A DNA stretch of 64,000 bases from Qipengyuania citrea (GTDB lineage: Bacteria > Pseudomonadota > Alphaproteobacteria > Sphingomonadales > Sphingomonadaceae). A model generated the notes under the pieces. That model worked only from the letters and a program-made list of their open reading frames with translations, made no database searches and had not been told where the DNA came from. The position numbers and the translations under genes are program-made. The stretch lies in NCBI RefSeq assembly GCF_024171405.1, contig NZ_JALJZT010000002.1:1674001-1738000 (forward strand), read 5' to 3'. Position 1 is the stretch's first letter; every line of letters begins with the position of its first letter. Below are positions 7,095 through 15,644 of this stretch, piece by piece.

Positions 7095-8209
7095 TGAAGC
7101 GCGCGACCATGATGATCGCCCTCCCCCTGCTGGCACTTCCGAGCGCAGTCTGGGCACAGCAGCATGATCACGGCACGCAGGCTGCCGAACCGCAGAGCCA
7201 GGCCGGGCAAGCTGCTCAAGACGACGAGGCTGCGAGCGAGGCGCACGATCACCATGCGCCGGATCAACCTCAGATGGATCACTCCCGGACGCAGCATCCT
7301 CAGGAGGAGGTTGAGAACCCGGAGGTTATGGATCATTCGAACATGGATCATGGGGCAGCCCAGCATGGCGCGATGCCCATGACCGGCAAGGAGGATGAGG
7401 GCGGCATGTCGCAAATGGATCATTCCGCGATGGGCCATGGAGCATCCGCCGACCATATGGCGATCCCGGAAGGCCCTCCCCCGCCTGAAGCGCTACAGGG
7501 CCCCGCCTTTGCCGCCGATGCCTTTGTCGGCGCAGAGGAAATGGCTGCGTCTCGGGCGGCCGTCACCAAGGAAGTGAGCGGAACGCCGGTATTCTGGTTT
7601 CAGGGTGACCGGCTCGAATACCGCCTGCGCGAGGGCGACGACGGCTATTTGTGGGACGTCCAGGGTTATTATGGCGGTGACTACAACAAGTTCTGGTTCA
7701 AATCCGAAGGCGAAGGCAGCTTCGGCGAGACCATTGAAAGCGCCGAAGTGCAGGCGCTTTGGAGCCGTGCCATTGCGCCTTTCTTCGATTTTCAGGCGGG
7801 CGTGCGGCAGGATTTTACTGGGCCTGAACGCACCCATGCGGTTGTGGGCATCCAAGGGCTCGTTCCCTATGAGTTCGAGGTCGATGCAGCAGCATTTCTG
7901 TCGAACAAGGGCGATCTTACCGCACGAATTGAAGGTGAAATCGATCAGTTCATCACACAGCGTCTGATCGTGCAGCCGCGCGCCGAAATCGCGCTGTCAG
8001 CACAGGACATTCCCGAACTCGGGATCGGCTCGGGGATCGATACGATCGAGGTCGGCATTCGCCTGCGCTACGAATTCGCGCGCGAATTCGCGCCCTATAT
8101 CGGCATCGACCAGGAATGGAAGATCGGCAACAGCCGCGATTTCGCAAGGGCCGCCGGCGAGGACCCCAGCGTAACGAACTACGTCGTCGGCGTGCGGTTC
8201 TGGTTTTAG
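7094..8209 (+). CDS. copB: CopB outer-membrane copper resistance protein
   Basis: A 371-residue protein with a signal peptide ending at VWAQ. The N-terminal third is rich in His, Met and acidic residues with repeated MDHS and MDHG units. The rest is the CopB beta-barrel domain (FWFQGDRLEYRLREGDDGYL through the C-terminal VTNYVVGVRFWF, which ends in the aromatic residue typical of outer membrane proteins). CopB partners CopA in periplasmic and outer-membrane copper sequestration. The start overlaps the copA stop (TAATG), indicating translational coupling. Confidence 0.93.
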   Translation: MKRATMMIALPLLALPSAVWAQQHDHGTQAAEPQSQAGQAAQDDEAASEAHDHHAPDQPQMDHSRTQHPQEEVENPEVMDHSNMDHGAAQHGAMPMTGKEDEGGMSQMDHSAMGHGASADHMAIPEGPPPPEALQGPAFAADAFVGAEEMAASRAAVTKEVSGTPVFWFQGDRLEYRLREGDDGYLWDVQGYYGGDYNKFWFKSEGEGSFGETIESAEVQALWSRAIAPFFDFQAGVRQDFTGPERTHAVVGIQGLVPYEFEVDAAAFLSNKGDLTARIEGEIDQFITQRLIVQPRAEIALSAQDIPELGIGSGIDTIEVGIRLRYEFAREFAPYIGIDQEWKIGNSRDFARAAGEDPSVTNYVVGVRFWF

Positions 8210-8230
8210 GTCAAGGGAGAAGAAACTGAC

Positions 8231-8752
8231 ATGATGAACACTTTATTGCGAGTGCCGGTAGTTGCGCTAGCTATTGCTGCGGCGCCAGTGCCGGCTGCGG
8301 CGCAGGACATGGACCATTCCGGACATGGGACACATCATTCCGACAAGACAGGTTCGGCCAGCGAAGATGTGTCGGGCGCTGAAGATATTCTCGAGGCTTA
8401 TCGCGCCGCATTGGTGTCGCGCGATGCCGCAGGCATGTCGGCCCTGTTCGCGGAAGCCTCCGCGATCTTCGAGAACGGCAAGTCCGAGGGGAGTTTCGCC
8501 AATTACATGGAGCACCATCTCGGACCCGAGCTCGATGCGATCACGAGCTTTACTTTCACCGACCCGACGCTGACGATGACCCGTAAGGGCCATATGGCCT
8601 ATGGCTACGAAACCTACGGCTACCGGATCGAGCTCGAGGACGGGCGCGTGATCGAGCGTGACGGGGTCGCGACCTCGGTCCTTTCGCACGATGAATCGGG
8701 CTGGAAGATCGTGCAGTACCACTCCTCCTCGCGCGCGCCGCGGCGGCCCTGA
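8231..8752 (+). CDS. Exported NTF2-like (SnoaL/DUF4440) fold protein
   Basis: A 173-residue protein with a signal peptide (cut near PAAAQ), a short Met/His linker (DMDHSGHGTHHSDK) and an NTF2-like domain from about residue 50 (DILEAYRAALVSRDAAGMSALFAEASAIFENG, ending WKIVQYHSSSR). The fold occurs both in enzymes and in ligand-binding proteins, so no reaction can be assigned. The MDHS motif shared with CopB and the Met/His-rich protein points to copper contact in the periplasm. It lies 21 bp after copB. Confidence 0.75.
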   Translation: MMNTLLRVPVVALAIAAAPVPAAAQDMDHSGHGTHHSDKTGSASEDVSGAEDILEAYRAALVSRDAAGMSALFAEASAIFENGKSEGSFANYMEHHLGPELDAITSFTFTDPTLTMTRKGHMAYGYETYGYRIELEDGRVIERDGVATSVLSHDESGWKIVQYHSSSRAPRRP

Positions 8753-8775
8753 CCCGCTACGGAGCGGCGAGACAG

Positions 8776-9510
8776 TTGGCTTCGCGGTCCCTCAAACTGC
8801 GCTTGCATGTCTTTAGCAGCAAGCTCCACAAGTGGTTGGCGCTCCTGATCGGGGCGCAAGTTCTGCTGTGGATGGGCACCGGTGCCTTGATGTCCTTTCT
8901 CGATCTGGAGGAGGTACGCTCGGAGCATATCGTGTCCCGCGCTGCGCAAATATTGCCTGCCGGGGCCGAGTTACCCGAATGGCTGGAAAGGCAAGATGAT
9001 GTGGTTTCGGTTGCCACACGTGCTCTCGACGGCAAGGTGGTGACCGAAGTGCGGCGAGCGGATGGCGGTGTCACGCTGCATGATCCGCATAGCGGACGCT
9101 TGTTGTCCCCCATTTCGGCCGCGACAGCGCGCGCGATCGCTCGCCGCGCCTGGATAGGCCCGGAGACTTCGGTCGCCGGCGCGCGGCTTGTCGAACGCGA
9201 CGTCGGGACCGAATTCAGGGGCCCCTTCCCGGCCTGGCAGATCACCTATGACGAACGCGACGCGACGCGCGTCTATATCGACGCCTCGAGCGGAACGGTC
9301 CTGTCAGCGCGAAGCGATACCTGGCGGCTCTTCGATTTCATCTGGGGCCTTCACATCATGGACTGGACCCAGCGCGACCGCATCAACAGCTGGTGGCTTC
9401 TCCTGTTTGGTATCGCAGGTACGTTCATTGCCCTTTCGGGATTTGTTCTGCTGGCCAACAGGCTACCAAGGATCAGATGGCTGAGTTGGAAACGAAAGTC
9501 CGGTTCCTGA
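8776..9510 (+). CDS. PepSY-domain membrane protein
   Basis: A 244-residue protein from a TTG start. It has an N-terminal membrane segment (about 18-40, LALLIGAQVLLWMGTGALMSF), two PepSY-like periplasmic segments (FPAWQITYDERDATRVYIDASSGTVL near 150-175), then HIMDW and a second membrane helix (about 212-232). The layout follows PepSY-TM proteins, some of which are linked to metal reduction or uptake. It is the fourth gene of the copAB operon, 23 bp after the NTF2-like gene. Its role in copper handling is inferred from position. Confidence 0.75.
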   Translation: MASRSLKLRLHVFSSKLHKWLALLIGAQVLLWMGTGALMSFLDLEEVRSEHIVSRAAQILPAGAELPEWLERQDDVVSVATRALDGKVVTEVRRADGGVTLHDPHSGRLLSPISAATARAIARRAWIGPETSVAGARLVERDVGTEFRGPFPAWQITYDERDATRVYIDASSGTVLSARSDTWRLFDFIWGLHIMDWTQRDRINSWWLLLFGIAGTFIALSGFVLLANRLPRIRWLSWKRKSGS

Positions 9511-9624
9511 CTCGCCGACACGGGTCGGATCATCCTGTTCAAGACGCCTCTCTCCTACGCGAGGTTCGCCTGGCCGGCACCATTGATGGATCTCTCGTGG
9601 CGATCGGATGCAGCATACCCCCCA

Positions 9625-9647
9625 GGGAATAAGGGTGATTTATTCCC
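9625..9647. promoter_or_regulatory. Perfect 8-bp inverted repeat upstream of hipBA
   Basis: GGGAATAA (9625-9632) and TTATTCCC (9640-9647) are separated by seven bases. The repeat lies between the PepSY stop and the hipB operator. It could be an operator or a weak terminator hairpin for the copper operon; the sequence alone does not decide. Confidence 0.4.
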
Positions 9648-9652
9648 CAAAA

Positions 9653-9685
9653 GGTATATTGCCATTTTATACCCTTGGCGGTATA
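9653..9685. promoter_or_regulatory. hipBA autoregulatory operator candidate
   Basis: Three alternating half-sites, GGTATA (9653-9658), TATACC (9668-9673) and GGTATA (9680-9685), form two overlapping palindromes with spacers of 9 and 6 bases. They sit 20-50 bp ahead of the hipB ATG, where HipB-type antitoxins bind palindromic operators. Confidence 0.6.
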
Positions 9686-9705
9686 GTGGAGTGTGGAGGT
9701 ATGCT

Positions 9706-9954
9706 ATGCGCCAGATCGTCAGGCTTCCCAGTCAACTCGGAGCCGTGATCCAGACCCATCGCCTCGGCAAGGGCCTGACCCAAACCGAGCTCGCCAGACT
9801 CGCCGGGACGCAGCAGAAAACCATCTCGGCAATAGAGAACGGAAGCGAAGGAACAAAGCTCGACACGCTCATCAGTGTCATCGCAGTCCTCGGCCTCGAT
9901 CTTCAGATCGTGCCGCGTCAGCAGGACGGCGCCTCAATTGAGGACGTCTTCTAA
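9706..9954 (+). CDS. hipB: HipB-like antitoxin, XRE-family DNA-binding protein
   Basis: An 82-residue protein from ATG 9706; the preceding open frame is rejected because it runs through the operator. The helix-turn-helix is LTQTELARLAGTQQKTISAI near residues 25-44. Such antitoxins neutralise HipA by complexing it and repress the operon. The stop is directly followed by the hipA ATG with no gap, the standard antitoxin-toxin order. The N-terminus (MRQIVRLPSQLGAVIQTHR) agrees with known HipB starts. Confidence 0.85.
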   Translation: MRQIVRLPSQLGAVIQTHRLGKGLTQTELARLAGTQQKTISAIENGSEGTKLDTLISVIAVLGLDLQIVPRQQDGASIEDVF

Positions 9955-11283
9955 ATGGCGCGCAAAAAGACCCATGCGCCCCTCGATGTACTTATCAACG
10001 GCAGGCAGGTCGGCCGCCTCGAAAAGGCGGCGAGCGGTGCAATCAGTTTCCGGTATTCCGAAGAGTGGCTGGCCTGGGAGCACCGCTTCGCAGCGTCGCT
10101 CTCGCTGCCTCTGACCCCGGCGGCCTATCGTGGCGCTCCGGTCATCGCCGTGTTCGACAATCTTCTCCCGGACAGGGATGCAGTACGCCGCCGCGTAGCC
10201 GAGCGCATGGGCGCTCAGGGCACCGACTTCTACAGCCTACTCGAAGCCATCGGACGCGACTGCGTCGGTGCCATGCAGTTCCTGCCCGAAGGCGCAGATC
10301 AGGCGCAGAGTACCGACATCGAAAGCGAACCGGTCAGCGACACCGAAGTCGAGGCCCTTCTCGCCGATCTCGCACGGGCTCCACTTGGCGTCGATCGGAA
10401 ACAGGAATTCAGGATCTCGGTTGCCGGCGCGCAGGAGAAGACGGCCCTGCTTCGAATCGATGGGAAATGGCACCGACCGGCCGGTGTGACCCCGACAACT
10501 CACATCCTGAAGCCGCAACTTGGACAGATACCCATCGCCGACGGGATGATCGACATGTCGAACAGCGTCGACAACGAGCACTATTGCATGACGCTGATGA
10601 AGGCGTTCGGCCTGTCGGTCGCAGCGACAGAGATCGCGACCGTCGGCCAGCGCCGAGTTCTCGTCGTCGAACGGTTCGACAGGCACTGGCGCAACGCCAA
10701 GCAAATCCTGCGTCTGCCGCAAGAGGACTGCTGCCAAGCACTCGGCTATCCGCCCACGCACAAATATCAGAGCGATGGCGGCCCGAACATGAAGGATATC
10801 TTCGGCCTGTTGCGCGGTGCTGACGATCCGCAAGCCGACGCAGCCGCCTTTTTCAAGAGCCAGATCCTCTTCTGGCTCATTGGTGCAACGGACGGGCACG
10901 CCAAGAATTTCAGTATCTTCCTGAAGCCCGGCGGACGCTACAGCCTGACCCCCTTCTACGATGTGCTCTCGGCCCAACCGGCCGTCGACTCCGACCAGAT
11001 TGCGCAGAACAGGTTCCGGCTCGCGATGTCCGCAGGCACCAACCGTCACTACCGGCTGAACGAGGTGACCGGTCGGCATTTTGTCCAGTCGGGCAAGTCA
11101 GCGGGGCTTGGCAAAGGCCTCATGCGTGCAGCCATCAACGAACTGATGGACCGCGCACGTGATGCGCCGACGGTAGCGCGCGAAGCGATGCCGGTGGACT
11201 TCGCCGAACCTGTTCATGACTGCATAGCTGCGGCCCTGGCGACGCGTTTGCCCAGGCTTTCGAGCGCGCTTGAGGAGTTTTAG
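9955..11283 (+). CDS. hipA: HipA-family serine/threonine kinase toxin
   Basis: A 442-residue HipA-type kinase. The N-terminal subdomain (GRLEKAASGAISFRYSEEWL) is followed by the HipA kinase domain with SVAGAQEK (about 154-161, nucleotide-binding loop), the catalytic-loop segment GATDGHAKNF (about 310) and the metal-binding PFYDVLS (about 333). HipA kinases typically phosphorylate glutamyl- or other aminoacyl-tRNA synthetases and induce dormancy. All key motifs look intact, so the toxin should be active. It starts immediately after hipB. Confidence 0.9.
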   Translation: MARKKTHAPLDVLINGRQVGRLEKAASGAISFRYSEEWLAWEHRFAASLSLPLTPAAYRGAPVIAVFDNLLPDRDAVRRRVAERMGAQGTDFYSLLEAIGRDCVGAMQFLPEGADQAQSTDIESEPVSDTEVEALLADLARAPLGVDRKQEFRISVAGAQEKTALLRIDGKWHRPAGVTPTTHILKPQLGQIPIADGMIDMSNSVDNEHYCMTLMKAFGLSVAATEIATVGQRRVLVVERFDRHWRNAKQILRLPQEDCCQALGYPPTHKYQSDGGPNMKDIFGLLRGADDPQADAAAFFKSQILFWLIGATDGHAKNFSIFLKPGGRYSLTPFYDVLSAQPAVDSDQIAQNRFRLAMSAGTNRHYRLNEVTGRHFVQSGKSAGLGKGLMRAAINELMDRARDAPTVAREAMPVDFAEPVHDCIAAALATRLPRLSSALEEF

Positions 11284-11363
11284 CTTTAGCATCCGCCAAC
11301 GAAGTCATCGCCCGCCCTTTGCTGCAGCCCATCGCCACCTGATTTTTTCACGAAGAGCATCCC

Positions 11364-12272
11364 TTATGCGCGCCCGTCCCTCGCTCCTTTCGCTTTCGGC
11401 TGAACGTCACTCGATGACTTTATGGTCGTCAGCCATACGCCCGCGGTTGCAATTGCTGTGCCCATGATGATCAGGGGTGTAAGCCTTTCACCGAAGAAGG
11501 CAGCGCCGATCGTTAAACCGAAAACGGGCACCAGGAAGCTGAATACATTAGCCTTCGAGAGTTCGATTTTGCCGAGCGTATATTGCCACAGCCAGAATGC
11601 GAGGGCTGTACCTGGGATCGCCAACCCAAGCAGGCTCGCGATGAAAACCGGCGACCAGTCGATTTGGCCCTGATCTTCGGTAAGCAAAGCCAGAAACGCG
11701 AGCGGGACAGCGCCGATGAGGAGTTGAAGGCCCATGGCGATCGCTGCGTCGGCGCGCCCCGAGAGCTTCTTGATGGCGATGTTGCCCACGGCAACGCCGA
11801 AGGCCGCAAGCAGCACATATGCAAAGCCGGTTGAGAGCGCCAGCGGACCTTGGAGAATTCGCGGGCCAGCAATGATGAGGATTCCCGCAAAGCCGAGCCA
11901 TAACCCGATCCAGCCCTTGGAAGACAGGCGCTCACGGAGAAAAAGAAAGGCAAGGCCTGCCGCGATGAGGGGTTGGCTGTTGGCGATGACGGTTGCAAGG
12001 CCGGGCGAAACGAACTCCGCAGCATGGAACATCCCGTAGTAACCCAGCCCCGTCATGCCGAGACCGGCAAGAATGATCCATCCCCAGATGCTTCCATCGC
12101 GCGGAAAGGGCTTTCTTAGAATGATACCGACCGCCAGTAACGTGGTGCCTGCAAGAACCGCGCGCAGCACGGCGAAGGTGAGATGGGGCGCGCTATCGAG
12201 ACCGACCGTTATGAGCGGATAGCAGGACGCCCAAAGAAGCATCACAAAGATTGCGGAAAGACGCGCTGGCAT
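11364..12272 (-). CDS. EamA/DMT-family transporter
   Basis: A 302-residue integral membrane protein with about ten hydrophobic helices and the two EamA repeats of the drug/metabolite transporter superfamily. The first repeat starts at AIFVMLLWASCYPLITVGL; the second starts near GFAYVLLAAFGVAVGNIAI. Substrates of this family (amino acids, nucleotides, drugs) cannot be predicted from sequence. It converges with hipA and is monocistronic. Its upstream side is the left boundary of the defence island. Confidence 0.88.
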   Translation of the reverse strand: MPARLSAIFVMLLWASCYPLITVGLDSAPHLTFAVLRAVLAGTTLLAVGIILRKPFPRDGSIWGWIILAGLGMTGLGYYGMFHAAEFVSPGLATVIANSQPLIAAGLAFLFLRERLSSKGWIGLWLGFAGILIIAGPRILQGPLALSTGFAYVLLAAFGVAVGNIAIKKLSGRADAAIAMGLQLLIGAVPLAFLALLTEDQGQIDWSPVFIASLLGLAIPGTALAFWLWQYTLGKIELSKANVFSFLVPVFGLTIGAAFFGERLTPLIIMGTAIATAGVWLTTIKSSSDVQPKAKGARDGRA

Positions 12273-12436
12273 AGTAGGTTAAGCGATAGCCTTCCATCCC
12301 GGTGCCCACAATGGTGGGATGCGCAGGTCCAGCGACGGGATACTCCTGCGCCTTGGCTACCACCTGATTGCTCGCCCCTTCGGACTAGCGATGCTTCTGT
12401 TACTTCGCGCTTTTTTGCCATCCTATGCAGCTACCG

Positions 12437-12451
12437 CTGCGTACGGTGTGC
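12437..12451 (+). repeat. Candidate attL, 15-bp direct repeat
   Basis: CTGCGTACGGTGTGC, identical to 21423-21437 in the same orientation. The two copies bracket the restriction, Gabija, methyltransferase and integrase genes. A weaker resemblance (GCRCTTTTT, CC, CAG) may extend upstream. Confidence 0.65.
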
Positions 12452-12586
12452 TGGGTCAAGCCCATTCTCAAGTGCGCGTTAGTGACCAGGAAATTTGCCT
12501 GAAAGAATCCCGCCGAAAATTGTTGAATTTCAAGTGGGATAGGCGGCGGCGCGCGACAGCCGAGCGCCGCATCTTATAGAGAGCTT

Positions 12587-12630
12587 TTGTTCCGGATTGG
12601 CCCTGGATTTTGCTCATTGTTCCGGAATGG
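12587..12630 (+). repeat. Two direct copies of TTGTTCCGGAWTGG
   Basis: Copies at 12587-12600 and 12617-12630 differ at one base and are exactly 30 bp apart. The second runs into the GGGGACC motif. They may be recombinase arm sites or the remnant end of an insertion sequence. Confidence 0.5.
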
Positions 12631-12658
12631 GGACCAAATAGCATTCACGAGCATGCAA
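12629..12658 (+). repeat. GGGGACC-N5-GCATTC repeat, left copy
   Basis: This 30-bp segment matches 21258-21287 at 24 of 30 positions by eye, including GGGGACCA, GCATTC and CATGCAA. It lies 178 bp inside the left att repeat. Confidence 0.6.
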
Positions 12659-12778
12659 TCAACTCGGTCCGTGGTTGAGCAATTTCTCCGCGACCTCACC
12701 CACACGCGACGAACGAAATTCCCGCGCCTTTCGCGCCGCGAAATCTTGCGATAAGGGTCTGCAGAGGGGACCCGCGCG

Positions 12779-13678
12779 ATGGCACTGAAGATTGTTGAGT
12801 TTTTTGGATTTCCACCACTCTCGCCACTTGCGTCAGGATACATTTCCGGAAAGCAATGCCCCTACACGGTTAGCCCCTGCATTAAGCCAAACCACGGCGC
12901 CTGCTCCGTTCGGCAGACGACAAGTGAACCAATAATCTGCTGTCCAAATCGTCTGTATGCGGAGAACTATCGCGTGCTTCGTGAAGTAGCCGCCGAAGTC
13001 TTCGGCCAGCAGATCGAACTCATTACCGCCGCTGAAGGAAGGGCAAGAAAAGGATCGGAGTCGCTGACCGGTTCTGAGGTCATTGCCTTTGGAAAAGGAT
13101 GGGGAGGCGAACTCCCCCTTCCTCGCCCTAAACGAGCCGATGGGGCGAAGAGTGGCGCATATTACGTTGACTGGATATTGGCCCGCATCGATGCCGATGG
13201 CGAGCTCCAAGAATTTACCGCCGTGGAGGTTCAAACGATAGACACGACGGGCAATTATAGGGATCAATCAGACGCCTATTTTGCTGGAGAGACCTTCGAT
13301 GGCTGGAGTAAGTCTGGCATGAATTGGGAGAATGTGAACAAGCGCATTCTTCCTCAGCTGATCTACAAGGGACATGTCCTGCGTCGAGAGGCGCGGTGCT
13401 CCAAAGGCCTGTTTTTCGTCTGCCCGGAGCAGGTCTATCAAAAGATCAGAGACAGATTGGGCAATAACCTGCACGAGTATCCAGTAGGTCCAGGTACCCT
13501 TTCTTTCAGGTCCTACCAACTTGGCGATGTAGATCCCTCAACGATGCAACGACCATTGGAGTTCAACGCCCAATTCACGACAACCGTGGATCAAGTCGCT
13601 ACGGCATTTACGTCGCCAATGAATCTCCCCGACCAGAATGTCTATGCGTCTGCAATCAAGCTCGCTTTGGGGAGTTAA
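12779..13678 (+). CDS. NotI-family type II restriction endonuclease
   Basis: A 299-residue protein with the NotI-family layout. The N-terminus FFGFPPLSP is followed by a Cys cluster (Cys27, Cys34, Cys42 and Cys54/55), expected to hold the structural iron seen in NotI. The nuclease core is YVDWILA (Asp131) with VEVQTIDTTGNY (Glu150, Gln152), the D...ExQ variant of the PD-(D/E)xK site. The recognition sequence cannot be predicted. The likely partner is the m5C methyltransferase at 17441-18580, although the Gabija genes separate them and this gene faces the opposite way. Confidence 0.8.
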   Translation: MALKIVEFFGFPPLSPLASGYISGKQCPYTVSPCIKPNHGACSVRQTTSEPIICCPNRLYAENYRVLREVAAEVFGQQIELITAAEGRARKGSESLTGSEVIAFGKGWGGELPLPRPKRADGAKSGAYYVDWILARIDADGELQEFTAVEVQTIDTTGNYRDQSDAYFAGETFDGWSKSGMNWENVNKRILPQLIYKGHVLRREARCSKGLFFVCPEQVYQKIRDRLGNNLHEYPVGPGTLSFRSYQLGDVDPSTMQRPLEFNAQFTTTVDQVATAFTSPMNLPDQNVYASAIKLALGS

Positions 13679-13721
13679 AGCGCACAAACTTGACGTGCGA
13701 ACGGCGTCCGATTGATCGACT

Positions 13722-15644
13722 TCAGACTTGGAATCCCATCTCCCGGAGGAAACGCGAGGGGGCCTTCTGCCAACCAAATACCTTGTCGGAGTAGGTCAGA
13801 GTTAGGCTATCTTCGGTCCTAGTGATCGCCACGAAACAGTTTCGCCGCTCTTCCTGCATTTCGGGGCTTTCGGCCCCTTTCTTGACTGCTGCCCAGCTCG
13901 GAAGCTGGTCCTCGACCATGGCGATCAAATAGACATGCCCGAACTCCATTCCTTTCGAGGCATGAATCGTAAAACATGGCACTGCTTCCTTGGGCTGAGG
14001 CGGCGTTTTTGATCGGAGGTCAAGCTCCTGAAGGAGCATATGAAGCGTCACACTTTCCTTTCCAAACTGGGCCTCAATATCAGCGACCAGGGCCTCCCAA
14101 ACTTTCTTCTCATCTTCGAACTCGGAGAAGTCGTTTGAGGAAGCGAGGAATGGTTGATCGGGCAAACCTGCGAACCATTCGAAGGTGGATGCGCAGAATG
14201 ATCGAAAATCGAGCCGCTCGACCAATTGTGGCAATGCGGACACGAGATACTTCCGCGTGTGATCACTAAGCTCGTTGCGCTCAAGGGCCAAGTTAAGAAA
14301 CGAACGAAGAGCGCTACCCTCGAATGCCTCGGCTGCAGAAGTCACACCAGCCGGGTCAATCTGCAGTCCTTCCAGTGCAAAAAAGGCTCTGGTCAGTCTA
14401 CGAGTTTGCTCTCGATCATTTGAACTATTGGCCAGTCGCAGCGCAGCGTGGAGCCAGCGCAGCGGGGCGCTTACAAATTCATCTTTTCGGTTTGCCAAAT
14501 AAGCGGTCACACCATTGTTGCCTAGGTGCTCGACCGCTCGCTCGAGCGTCTTTCGTGTCCGCGCAAGGACTACGCATCGTTCTCTCTCTGAAGCCGATTT
14601 CGCCGAAATGTCTTGAGCAACCCACGCGACCTCACTTTCAAAGTCTGGAAAATGATAAAGATTGAGTCCCTGATCTTCAGTCGCGGGCTTTTCGGCAAGA
14701 AGCTGATCCTTGTTTGCCGTTCGCGTGGAGTTGTTGGCGATAAGTTTGTTGGCGATATCGATGACCGCTGGTGGGCATCGATAATTCGTGGGGAGCTGAA
14801 GCACGGTCATCTCGAAATCGCGCTTCAAACCTTCAAGGCGCGCTGGGCTAGCCCCATTCCATTGGTAGATTATCTGGTCGTCATCCGCGACCACGAAGAG
14901 GTTTCTCGAGTCAGAAGCCACCAAACAAATGAGCAAGCTGTATTGCGCGAAATTGGTGTCTTGGAATTCGTCGACGCAAACGTAGCGATAGATGCGGCGG
15001 ATTTGCTTCGCTACGGCTGCATGCGTCCTTAGCACTCGCACTGCTTCTGAAATCATCGAGGGGAAGTCGAGGCTGTTGGCCGCAATCAGCCTGTCCTTGT
15101 AAGCTCGATAAACAGCGCTCACCGACGCTCGTCGTTCCTCCGGCAGCGTCGCGACGATCTTCTCAACTCGCTCGTCACCAACATCGTTCTCAAGTAACCT
15201 GTTGATCAAAGGCAGTAGTCGTTCACCGCTGAATTCCGAGACCTCAAAAGATCGACCGGCATCTGCGATGGCTTCGTCTAACAATCCTATTCGCTCGCCG
15301 TCTTGAGTCAGGATCGTAAAGTCCGGTTTCAGGCCGAGCAGGTGGCCGTGTTGACGCAAAAGATCGCCTGCGAACGAATGGAAAGTGGTCAACAGGACGC
15401 GATTGCCAGAGCCAGGTGCCAGCTTTTCGATACGCGCGCGCATTTCGGCTGCTGCTTTATTCGTGAAGGTCAATCCTAGAACGCGATAATGATCATCCGG
15501 CGATTGTTGGATCATGCGCCCGATGCGTCTCGTTAGAACTGTCGTCTTACCTGAGCCGGGACCGGCGAGAACCAAGAGTGGTCCGTCCTGCCAAGAAACT
15601 GCTGCGGCTTGCCGCTCATTCAATGAACTGAGAAATTCGCTCAT
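13722..15644 (-). CDS. gajB: Gabija protein GajB, UvrD-like helicase
   Basis: A 640-residue SF1A helicase. The Q motif LNERQAAAV and Walker A AGPGSGKT (27-34) are followed by LTFTNKAAAEMRARI, motif II VDEFQDTN, QWNGA, TNYRCP and C-terminal motifs FTIHASKGMEF and VAITR. A UvrD-like helicase fused by overlap to an OLD-family TOPRIM nuclease gene is the Gabija anti-phage arrangement. It is longer than the Bacillus cereus GajB (about 500 residues), so extra 2B or C-terminal sequence is present. Its ATG overlaps the gajA stop (ATGA). Confidence 0.85.
   Translation of the reverse strand: MSEFLSSLNERQAAAVSWQDGPLLVLAGPGSGKTTVLTRRIGRMIQQSPDDHYRVLGLTFTNKAAAEMRARIEKLAPGSGNRVLLTTFHSFAGDLLRQHGHLLGLKPDFTILTQDGERIGLLDEAIADAGRSFEVSEFSGERLLPLINRLLENDVGDERVEKIVATLPEERRASVSAVYRAYKDRLIAANSLDFPSMISEAVRVLRTHAAVAKQIRRIYRYVCVDEFQDTNFAQYSLLICLVASDSRNLFVVADDDQIIYQWNGASPARLEGLKRDFEMTVLQLPTNYRCPPAVIDIANKLIANNSTRTANKDQLLAEKPATEDQGLNLYHFPDFESEVAWVAQDISAKSASERERCVVLARTRKTLERAVEHLGNNGVTAYLANRKDEFVSAPLRWLHAALRLANSSNDREQTRRLTRAFFALEGLQIDPAGVTSAAEAFEGSALRSFLNLALERNELSDHTRKYLVSALPQLVERLDFRSFCASTFEWFAGLPDQPFLASSNDFSEFEDEKKVWEALVADIEAQFGKESVTLHMLLQELDLRSKTPPQPKEAVPCFTIHASKGMEFGHVYLIAMVEDQLPSWAAVKKGAESPEMQEERRNCFVAITRTEDSLTLTYSDKVFGWQKAPSRFLREMGFQV

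Larger units (their letters stand above)
12273..12778. other. Intergenic left end of the defence island
   Basis: About 500 bp without a supported gene. It holds the 15-bp candidate att repeat (12437-12451), two copies of TTGTTCCGGAWTGG exactly 30 bp apart (12587-12600 and 12617-12630) and one copy of the GGGGACC-N5-GCATTC motif (12629-12646). The TTCCGGA and GGGGACC blocks together resemble the multiple short repeats at ends of IS21-type elements, but no transposase gene is nearby. Confidence 0.6.

Noticed and set aside
12300..12340. Hairpin-like sequence near CCCAC/GTGGG that might be a tRNA end or terminator
   Set aside because: The stem is only five base pairs and no tRNA arms or T-run are present.
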